11,356 bases of DNA, taken from the NCBI GenBank assembly GCA_003556925.1, contig PWQC01000043.1, positions 1 through 11,356 of the forward strand, given 5' to 3'. The stretch comes from Candidatus Nealsoniibacteriota bacterium. GTDB taxonomy: Bacteria > Patescibacteriota > Minisyncoccia > Minisyncoccales > GWA2-38-27. The notes beneath the pieces are model-generated. The model saw only the letters and a program-made list of their open reading frames with translations. It searched no databases and was not told where the DNA came from. A program made the position numbers and the translations under genes. Below are positions 6,887 to 11,356 of the stretch, one piece after another. How positions within the stretch are numbered: the first letter of the stretch is position 1; the number at the start of each line of letters is the position of its first letter.

Positions 6887-7931
6887 TTTTTTTACCTATT
6901 TTTCTAACGATATTGCCATCGACTTGGGAACAGCTACTTCTTTGGTTTACGTCAAGGGAAAGGGGATTGTTATTAATGAACCCTCAGTAGTCGCAGTTAA
7001 CGAGAAAACAGGTCAGGTTTTAGCTATAGGAGAAGAAGCCAAAAAGATGGTTGGGAGAACACCGGCGTATATCGTTGCTACCAGGCCTTTAGTTGATGGG
7101 GTTGTATCTGACTTTGAAGTAACAGAGCAGATGTTGAAGTATTTTATCGAGAAGGTGCATAAAAGAAAATTTGTTATCGGTCCCAGGCCTAGAGTAATAG
7201 TTGGTATTCCTTATGGCGTAACTGAAGTAGAAAAGAAGGCAGTTTGTGATGCGGCTAAAAACGCCGGAGCGAGAGAAGTTTTTTTAATAGAAGAGCCGAT
7301 GGCTGCTGCTATTGGTGCTCGCCTAGCTGTCCAAGAGGCTGGAGGTAATTTTATTGTTGACATTGGAGGAGGTACTACGGAAGTGGCTGTAATCTCTTTA
7401 GGGGGAATTGTTATCGCTAAAAGCCTTAGAGCGGCCGGAGATAAATTAAATCAAGATATTATTGATTTTGTGGAACAGGAGTATAAGCTACTGATCGGAG
7501 AAAGAGGAGCCGAAAACGCGAAGATAAGAATAGGATCAGCTTACCCTCTTAAGGAAAAAAAAGAGGTGCCTTTAAGGGGAAGAAACTTAATTACCGGCCT
7601 TCCGGAAGAGATATCGATTACTGACGAGGACGTTAGAAAGGCCCTTCAAAAGACGATAAAACAGATTATTACTTCTATAAAAACAACCGTAGAAGAGACT
7701 CCTCCCGAGCTTCTTTCCGACATTATGGAAAAAGGGATATATCTAATCGGCGGAGGAAGTCTCTTAAAGGGATTAGATGTCTTGATTCAAGAAGAAGTTA
7801 AGATTCCTACCAGTATTATTGAAGACCCAGTTACGGCCGTAGCTAGGGGAGCGGGTCTGGTTTTGGAAAAGATAGATGAGTTGAGTGAGGTCCTAACAAA
7901 AACAGAAAAATTAGCTCCTCCTAAAAAATAA
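6849..7931 (+). CDS. mreB: Rod shape-determining protein MreB, copy 2
   Basis: Second actin-like MreB of the block, 360 residues. Phosphate-1 A-I-D-L-G-T is at 23-28; E-E-P-M-A-A-A-I-G is at 148-156; phosphate-2 D-I-G-G-G-T-T-E-V-A is at 171-180; G-G-G-S-L-L-K-G-L-D is at 301-310. It sits closer to textbook MreB motifs than copy 1. It differs by an N-terminal extension of about 20 residues (L-K-N-I-I-D-N-F-F-T-Y-F) that could form an amphipathic membrane-binding helix, and by a C-terminal tail of about 18 residues. The start at 6849 makes a 38-nt overlap with proS, but no later ATG, GTG or TTG lies before the conserved core, so it is the best start; a purine run (AGAG) precedes it. gatC begins 2 nt after the stop. 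Confidence 0.94.
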   Translation: MKKKLNLKNIIDNFFTYFSNDIAIDLGTATSLVYVKGKGIVINEPSVVAVNEKTGQVLAIGEEAKKMVGRTPAYIVATRPLVDGVVSDFEVTEQMLKYFIEKVHKRKFVIGPRPRVIVGIPYGVTEVEKKAVCDAAKNAGAREVFLIEEPMAAAIGARLAVQEAGGNFIVDIGGGTTEVAVISLGGIVIAKSLRAAGDKLNQDIIDFVEQEYKLLIGERGAENAKIRIGSAYPLKEKKEVPLRGRNLITGLPEEISITDEDVRKALQKTIKQIITSIKTTVEETPPELLSDIMEKGIYLIGGGSLLKGLDVLIQEEVKIPTSIIEDPVTAVARGAGLVLEKIDELSEVLTKTEKLAPPKK

Positions 7932-7933
7932 TT

Positions 7934-8200
7934 ATGATCTCTAAAAAAGAAGTAAATTATATTGCCGATTTGTCTAGGATTAAAATAACCCCAAAAGAAA
8001 CAGAAAAATTTCAAAAAGAATTTTCTGATATCTTGTCTCATTTTGATCTTTTAAAAAAAGCAAAAACAAATGAAAAAACTAATCTTAATTCAAGAAAGGC
8101 CGAATTAAGACCAGACGAAGTAGATCGTTTTTCAGGAGATCTCTTAAAATTAGCTTCTATTCGCGAGGGAAGGTATATTAAGGTTAAAAAAATATTATGA
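7934..8200 (+). CDS. gatC: Asp/Glu-tRNA amidotransferase subunit C
   Basis: Small subunit of the GatCAB complex, which turns Glu-tRNA-Gln and Asp-tRNA-Asn into Gln-tRNA-Gln and Asn-tRNA-Asn; GatC wraps around GatA and stabilises the complex. The 88 residues have the family layout: an N-terminal helix pair (V-N-Y-I-A-D-L-S-R-I-K-I, then F-S-D-I-L-S-H-F-D-L-L), a linker, and the conserved L-R-P-D-E-V segment followed by [12 protein letters not shown] at the C-terminus. It overlaps gatA as ATGA, so the two products are probably made in matched amounts. Confidence 0.92.
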   Translation: MISKKEVNYIADLSRIKITPKETEKFQKEFSDILSHFDLLKKAKTNEKTNLNSRKAELRPDEVDRFSGDLLKLASIREGRYIKVKKIL

Positions 8201-9549
8201 CTATCAAAGAGATCAGTGACGGGATAAAAAAAAAGAAGTTTTCCTCTTTGGAAATTACTAAAACTTATTTAGACAAAGAAGACAAATTTGATGCTTTTAT
8301 TACCAGAACAAGAGAATTAGCTCTTTCTCAGGCTAATAATCCCGCAAAGACTTCTTTGATCTCTAATATCCCCTTTGCGGCGAAAGATAACATTTTGGTC
8401 AAGGGAATAAAAAACACCTGCGGCTCAAAGTCATTAAAAGATTATATTGCCCCTTATAATGCTACTTGTATTGAGAAGATAGACGGTATTCTTTTAGGCA
8501 AAACAAATCTTGATGAGTTTGCCATGGGCTCTTCGACCGAAAGTTCTTTCTTTTTTACTACTAAAAATCCTCATGACTCTGAAAGAGTGGCTGGGGGATC
8601 TTCTGGCGGCTCGGCGGCGGCGGTAGCCGCTGATTTAGCGCCATACGCCTTAGCCTCTGACACAGGGGGTTCTATTAGGCTTCCTGCTTCTTTCTGCGGT
8701 GTGGTCGGCTTCAAGCCAACTTATGGAGCTGTTTCAAGGTTTGGTTTAGCCGCTTTCGCCTCTTCACTCGACCAGATAGGATCATTAACCAAAACGGTAG
8801 AAGACGCCGAAACTGTTTTCGAAGTTATTTCCGGAAAGGATAAAAAAGACTCTACCAGCAGAGACATCAAGGATACTAGTAAAAAAAAGAGATTCAAGGT
8901 GGGGTTGCCTAAAGAGTATTTTACCTCTGAGCTTGACTATGAAATAAGAAAAATAATTGAAAAAGCAATTAACGGCTTAGATGCCGAAAAAACAAGCTTA
9001 CCCAATACAAAATACGCCTTACCTGCTTATTATATTATCTCTACTGCCGAAGCCAGTGCCAATCTAGCTAGGTACGACGGCATAAAATATGGTCTTAAAA
9101 CAGAAGGAGATAATTATTTAACTTCTTACTTAAAAACAAGAGCTGAAAGTTTTGGCAAAGAAGTAAAGAGAAGAATTATGCTGGGTACTTTTTCTCTTTC
9201 ATCGGGCTATTATGATGCTTATTATCACAAAGCCCAACAAGCCAGAGAAGAAATTAAAAAAGATTTTGAAAAAGTTTTTAGCCAATTTGATTTTATCATC
9301 ACCCCTACTTCTCCAAGCGTCGCTTTCAAAATAGGGGAGAAGAAAGACCCTATCTCAATGTATCTATCAGACATTTTTACCGTTTCGGTTAATTTGGCCG
9401 GTCTGCCGGCCATCTCTATCCCGGTAGGAGATATTAACAATTTGCCGGTGGGGCTTCAAATTATAGGAAAGCCCTTTCAAGAAAAAAATCTCTTTTCTTT
9501 AGCAAAAATAATTGAAAAAGATGTTAAGTACTTTAGTTCTCATTCTTGA
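8197..9549 (+). CDS. gatA: Asp/Glu-tRNA amidotransferase subunit A (amidase)
   Basis: Amidase-signature subunit that frees ammonia from glutamine for transfer to Glu-tRNA-Gln or Asp-tRNA-Asn. The Ser-cisSer-Lys triad is complete: Lys63 (F-A-A-K-D-N), cis-Ser135 in the G-G-S-S-G-G-S segment, and nucleophile Ser159 in D-T-G-G-S-I-R. The 24-residue gap between the two serines equals that in S. aureus GatA. The 450 residues are somewhat short for GatA (about 485). Its partner gatB is not in this window, so the kinase/transfer subunit must be encoded elsewhere. The presence of GatCA suggests indirect synthesis of Gln-tRNA and/or Asn-tRNA. The 3' end overlaps the next gene by about 29 nt. Confidence 0.95.
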   Translation: MTIKEISDGIKKKKFSSLEITKTYLDKEDKFDAFITRTRELALSQANNPAKTSLISNIPFAAKDNILVKGIKNTCGSKSLKDYIAPYNATCIEKIDGILLGKTNLDEFAMGSSTESSFFFTTKNPHDSERVAGGSSGGSAAAVAADLAPYALASDTGGSIRLPASFCGVVGFKPTYGAVSRFGLAAFASSLDQIGSLTKTVEDAETVFEVISGKDKKDSTSRDIKDTSKKKRFKVGLPKEYFTSELDYEIRKIIEKAINGLDAEKTSLPNTKYALPAYYIISTAEASANLARYDGIKYGLKTEGDNYLTSYLKTRAESFGKEVKRRIMLGTFSLSSGYYDAYYHKAQQAREEIKKDFEKVFSQFDFIITPTSPSVAFKIGEKKDPISMYLSDIFTVSVNLAGLPAISIPVGDINNLPVGLQIIGKPFQEKNLFSLAKIIEKDVKYFSSHS

Positions 9550-10003
9550 ATATATTAGAATCGCAGTTATTGTTGTTTTTTTGATAATAATTTTATCAAT
9601 TATTGTCTTTCTTACTAGAACTAATTGGCTAAAATATGCTTTTTTGGAAAGATTTATAGAGTTTTTCGGAAGAAGACCTTATCATCAGCAAAAGTTTTTG
9701 AAAAAATGGGAAAATATTATGAAAAGACTGGGAAGAGAGAGTGAAGAAGAGTATAAATTAGCTATTATCGAAGCCGATGAGATCTTAGAAAAAATTTTAG
9801 ATCAGATGAAATTTGAAGGAGAGACGACAAGAGAAAGACTGACCAAGGTTCCTAAGCTAATTTTGGACAACCTTGAAGAGGTTAAAAAAGCGCATGAAAC
9901 GAGGGATAATATTGTCCACGACCCCGATTATAGGATAGAAAAAGAAGAAGCAGAAAGAGTTTTAAAGGTTTACGAAAAGGCATTAAAGCAGTTAGATGTT
10001 TAG
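9521..10003 (+). CDS. Membrane-anchored protein with HEPN-like Rx4H motif, function unknown
   Basis: I do not recognise a named family with certainty; similar proteins appear, from memory, to be common in Parcubacteria. From ATG 9521 it has 160 residues. Residues 4-31 are a strongly hydrophobic helix (V-I-V-V-F-L-I-I-I-L), so the protein is probably anchored with a short N-terminal end. The cytoplasmic part is highly charged and helical. It holds a Y-K-L-A-I-I-E-A-D-E-I-L-E helix at 78-90 and R128-D-N-I-V-H133, which fits the Rx4H motif with a polar residue after Arg that marks HEPN-fold RNase and nucleotide-binding domains. HEPN assignment is an inference from motif and helix pattern. A TTG at 9512 would add three residues, but the ATG is preferred. 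It overlaps gatA and ends just before the tRNA promoter. Confidence 0.75.
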   Translation: MLSTLVLILEYIRIAVIVVFLIIILSIIVFLTRTNWLKYAFLERFIEFFGRRPYHQQKFLKKWENIMKRLGRESEEEYKLAIIEADEILEKILDQMKFEGETTRERLTKVPKLILDNLEEVKKAHETRDNIVHDPDYRIEKEEAERVLKVYEKALKQLDV

Positions 10004-10004
10004 T

Positions 10005-10033
10005 TTGCTTTTTTTAAAAAAATATTCTATACT
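10005..10033 (+). promoter_or_regulatory. Sigma70-type promoter for the tRNA/HTH unit
   Basis: TTGCTT (10005-10010) and TATACT (10028-10033) with a 17-nt spacer make a near-consensus promoter directly after the stop codon of the preceding gene. The spacer contains a perfect T7-A7 tract (10009-10022, overlapping the -35 end). The predicted start is at about 10038-10040, practically at the first base of the tRNA (10039), so the primary transcript would have little or no 5' leader. No terminator precedes it, so read-through from the large upstream block is also possible. Confidence 0.65.
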
Positions 10034-10038
10034 ATCTG

Positions 10039-10109
10039 CGCGGGGTGGAGAAGTAGTATCTTGCGAGGCCCATAACCTCGAGACGGTCGTGCAATTCGGC
10101 CCCCCGCAA
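10039..10109 (+). tRNA. Initiator-like tRNA-fMet (anticodon CAT), atypical
   Basis: A full cloverleaf can be drawn. Acceptor strands are 10039-10045 and 10102-10108, with C1 facing A72, the mismatch that marks bacterial initiators. D stem GAGA/TCTT is at 10048-10051 and 10059-10062; anticodon stem CGAGG/CCTCG at 10064-10068 and 10076-10080; anticodon CAT at 10071-10073; T stem GGTCG/CGGCC at 10085-10089 and 10097-10101. The discriminator is A10109 and no CCA is encoded. Oddities: the D-loop AGTAGTA lacks the G18-G19 pair; position 33 is C, not U; the T-loop TGCAATT has G at position 55; and the initiator's three G-C pairs are reduced to two (A29-U41). It may be a lineage-specific initiator or a degenerating copy. 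Confidence 0.82.
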
Positions 10110-10135
10110 CAATATCTTTAAAGTAAAAGCCTTAC

Positions 10136-10804
10136 ATGGCGAAAACAGAAGAAAAAAATAGAGCAATTTGTTTACGTGAAAAAGGAGAAAGCATTAAAGA
10201 TATTGCCCAACAACTGAATATATCTCGGAGTACCACTAGTTTATGGTGTCGAGATGTTATTTTAAAAGCAGAGCAGATAGAGAAATTACATCAAAAGATG
10301 ATTAAAGGTGGGTATAAAGGAAGGATAAAAGGGGCTCGAATTCAATACGAAAGAAGAATTGAAAAGATAAAAAAGCAAGAAGAGAGAGGAGTTAGAAAAA
10401 TTGGAACTTTATCAAAGAGAGATTTATTAATAGCTGGTTTAGCTTTGTATTGGGGAGAGGGGTCAAAAAAGAATAGGAGCGTAAGTCTTAGCAATTCAGA
10501 TCCGGAAATTATAAAGTTTTTTGTCAAATTCTTAAAAAAAGAATTTAATATTAAGAGAGACCAACTTACTGCCTATATCGGAGTAAATAAAGTTCATAAA
10601 AAAAGATTAAAAGAAATTGAAAATTACTGGGTGAAAATTACCGGGATTTCTAAGGGGCAATTTACCAAAACCACTTTAATAGAGGCGAAAAATAAGAAGA
10701 GATATAAAAATTTTTTGGATCATTACGGAACGGTTACTGTTAAAGTTAAGAAATCAGCTGATCTCTATTATTGTATAATGGGCTTAATAAAAGCATTGAA
10801 ATAG
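10136..10804 (+). CDS. HTH and LAGLIDADG-like DNA-binding protein, function unknown
   Basis: A 222-residue basic protein. Residues about 7-38 form a helix-turn-helix of the resolvase/Hin type (A-I-C-L-R-E-K-G-E-S-I-K-D-I-A-Q-Q-L-N-I-S-R-S-T as consecutive helices). Residues 45-93 are a very Lys/Arg-rich helical linker. From about 94 the segment L-L-I-A-G-L-A-L-Y-W-G-E-G-S-K resembles the LAGLIDADG helix with its terminal acidic residue and Gly, followed by beta strands and a second half typical of that fold. From memory, such HTH plus Y-W-G-E-G proteins are widespread in Patescibacteria without known function; they may be regulators (as WhiA uses a LAGLIDADG fold) or relics of homing endonucleases. 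The gene is wedged between two tRNAs: 26 nt after the first and 3 nt before the second. No clear Shine-Dalgarno sequence is seen. Confidence 0.85.
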   Translation: MAKTEEKNRAICLREKGESIKDIAQQLNISRSTTSLWCRDVILKAEQIEKLHQKMIKGGYKGRIKGARIQYERRIEKIKKQEERGVRKIGTLSKRDLLIAGLALYWGEGSKKNRSVSLSNSDPEIIKFFVKFLKKEFNIKRDQLTAYIGVNKVHKKRLKEIENYWVKITGISKGQFTKTTLIEAKNKKRYKNFLDHYGTVTVKVKKSADLYYCIMGLIKALK

Positions 10805-10807
10805 TTT

Positions 10808-10878
10808 ACCGGGAAGTAGAATGGTATCTAAGGTCGTTTCATATGCGATCAAAGTGGGTTCGATTCCCGCTCCCGGTA
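10808..10878 (+). tRNA. tRNA with CAT anticodon (elongator Met or Ile2), atypical
   Basis: Acceptor strands ACCGGGA (10808-10814) and TCCCGGT (10871-10877) pair over 7 bp; T10807 and A10878 could extend this to 8. D stem TAGA/TCTA is at 10817-10820 and 10827-10830 around a loop with GG; anticodon stem is at 10833-10837 and 10845-10849 with two G-U pairs; loop TTCATAT holds anticodon CAT at 10840-10842 with a normal U33. T stem GTGGG/CCCGC and loop TTCGATT are canonical. The discriminator would be A10878 and no CCA is encoded. Position 8 is A instead of the near-universal U, and two bases rather than one separate the D and anticodon stems. Whether it is elongator Met or lysidine-modified Ile cannot be decided here. 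Confidence 0.75.
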
Positions 10879-10888
10879 TATAAAATAA

Positions 10889-10962
10889 GGGGGTGTAGCT
10901 CAACTGGTTAGAGCGCGTGCTTGTCGAGCATGAGGTTGTGGGTTCGAGTCCCATCATCCCCG
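10889..10962 (+). tRNA. tRNA-Asp (anticodon GTC)
   Basis: A canonical cloverleaf: acceptor GGGGGTG/CATCCCC with one G-U pair, U8-A9, D stem GCTC/GAGC, anticodon stem CGTGC/GCATG with loop TTGTCGA (anticodon at 10923-10925), T stem GTGGG/CCCAT with loop TTCGAGT, and discriminator G73 as expected for Asp identity. The 3' end is followed by CAG, so the CCA tail must be added by the CCA-adding enzyme. It is 10 nt downstream of the previous tRNA and 6 nt before a terminator hairpin, making it the last gene of the unit. Confidence 0.97.
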
Positions 10963-10968
10963 CAGATT

Positions 10969-10993
10969 CCAGAGATTGTCTCTCTGGTTTTTT
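10969..10993 (+). terminator. Intrinsic terminator of the tRNA unit
   Basis: A perfect 7-bp stem, CCAGAGA (10969-10975) with TCTCTGG (10981-10987), closes a 5-nt loop and is followed at once by six T residues (10988-10993). Its position 6 nt after tRNA-Asp makes it the 3' boundary of the tRNA/HTH transcript. Confidence 0.88.
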
Positions 10994-10995
10994 AT

Positions 10996-11024
10996 TTGAA
11001 TTTTTTTATTTTTTAGGATAATAT
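10996..11024 (+). promoter_or_regulatory. Possible promoter for the NuoF-like gene
   Basis: TTGAAT (10996-11001) and TAATAT (11019-11024) are spaced by 17 nt. GATAAT at 11017-11022 gives an alternative -10 with 15-nt spacing. The start codon at 11031 lies 6 nt after the first -10, so transcription would begin at or very near the ATG. An AGGA at 11015-11018 could be a ribosome binding site if transcription starts further upstream. The region is T-rich, so chance matches are likely. Confidence 0.35.
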
Positions 11025-11030
11025 TAGCTA

Positions 11031-11356
11031 ATGGATATTATTAAAGAGTTAAAAAGATCTAAATTAAAAGGCAGAAGCGGTTCAGGTTTTCCTACCGGAG
11101 CAAAATGGGAGGCAGCGAAAAAGATTAAAAGTGACAAAAAATATATTATCTGCAACGCTTCTGAAGGAGAGCTTTTGGTTTACAAGGATTATTATATCTT
11201 AAAAAATTATCTTAAAGAAGTTATCGCCGGAATAAGAATTGGTTTGAAAACATTTGAAAACAGCGAGGCCTATATCTATTTTAAGCCTGATTATTATAAA
11301 GAGTTTGGTCGAAAGATTCCTAAAGAAATTAATTTATTTAAAAAAGAAAAAGAATA
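11031..11356 (+). CDS. NuoF-like NADH/FMN-binding flavoprotein, N-terminal part
   Basis: The 108 visible residues align with the 51-kDa NADH-binding subunit family (NuoF, HoxF, HydB). The glycine-rich FMN/NADH motif G-R-S-G-S-G-F-P-T-G-A-K-W is at 14-26 and the I-C-N-A-S-E-G-E stretch at 40-47 corresponds to C-N-A-D-E-G-E in NuoF. The protein begins almost at the first motif, so about 50 residues found at the NuoF N-terminus are missing. After the second motif it reads L-L-V-Y-K-D-Y-Y instead of the usual P-G-T-F-K-D-R, so it is divergent. The frame is open to the window edge; whether the Fe-S C-terminal region exists cannot be seen. A role in NADH oxidation coupled to another redox partner is an inference from the family. 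Confidence 0.75.
   Translation, partial: MDIIKELKRSKLKGRSGSGFPTGAKWEAAKKIKSDKKYIICNASEGELLVYKDYYILKNYLKEVIAGIRIGLKTFENSEAYIYFKPDYYKEFGRKIPKEINLFKKEKE

Noticed and set aside
9512..9523. TTG at 9512 as start of the HEPN-like membrane protein.
   Set aside because: An in-frame ATG three codons later (9521) leaves the membrane helix intact and reduces the overlap with gatA, so it is the simpler start.
2179..9549. Possible UGA recoding to glycine, as in Gracilibacteria and Absconditabacteria.
   Set aside because: UGA ends mreB copy 1, rseP and gatA exactly where the families should end, and no gene in the window has an internal in-frame UGA; the ordinary bacterial code fits.
10039..10962. A CRISPR array, integrase attachment site or insertion sequence near the tRNAs.
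   Set aside because: No regularly spaced repeats, no duplicated tRNA 3' end and no integrase or transposase were found. The HTH/LAGLIDADG-like gene alone does not prove mobility.

Overview
This window looks like a piece of chromosome from a reduced, AT-rich bacterium, most likely of the Candidate Phyla Radiation (Patescibacteria, Parcubacteria-like). That assignment is an inference. It rests on the very tight co-directional packing, short versions of core proteins (a 403-residue ProRS, a 450-residue GatA), uncharacterised families that I recall as common in that group, tRNAs without encoded CCA, and a collapsed frr-rseP-proS cluster. UGA is used as a stop (mreB1, rseP, gatA), so the Gracilibacteria/Absconditabacteria recoding is excluded. 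Every feature lies on the + strand.

Left end (1-892): the last 31 codons of a WD40-repeat protein, a short spacer, then an AlkD-type DNA alkylation repair gene. The AlkD gene is split by a one-base deficit in a T8 run at 326-333, although all its recognisable active-site residues are present.

Middle (886-10003): a promoter-like site (TTGCTA-N17-TAGAAT) followed by a ten-gene block whose junctions range from 38-nt overlaps to 3-nt gaps. The order is murA, mreB (copy 1), holB, frr, rseP, proS, mreB (copy 2), gatC, gatA, and a membrane-anchored protein with an HEPN-like Rx4H motif. It joins peptidoglycan synthesis (MurA), cell shape (two MreBs), replication (delta prime), ribosome recycling (RRF), membrane proteolysis (RseP), prolyl-tRNA charging, and Gln/Asn-tRNA amidation (GatCA without an adjacent gatB) in what is probably one transcript.

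Right part (10005-10993): a strong promoter whose predicted start falls almost exactly on a tRNA 5' end drives a compact unit: initiator-like tRNA(CAT), an HTH + LAGLIDADG-like protein gene, a second tRNA(CAT), and tRNA-Asp(GTC), closed by a clear intrinsic terminator. The protein gene is bracketed by tRNAs with gaps of only 26 and 3 nt, so tRNA processing would define its mRNA ends. The two CAT tRNAs are structurally odd: the first has C33, no GG in the D-loop and G at position 55; the second has A at position 8. After the terminator, a further promoter-like site lies 6 nt before the start of a divergent, N-terminally short NuoF-like flavoprotein that runs off the window.

Nothing here is a proven new system. 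The best leads are the tRNA-punctuated HTH/LAGLIDADG gene with its unusual initiator tRNA, the membrane-tethered HEPN-like protein, and promoters that sit unusually close to gene starts.
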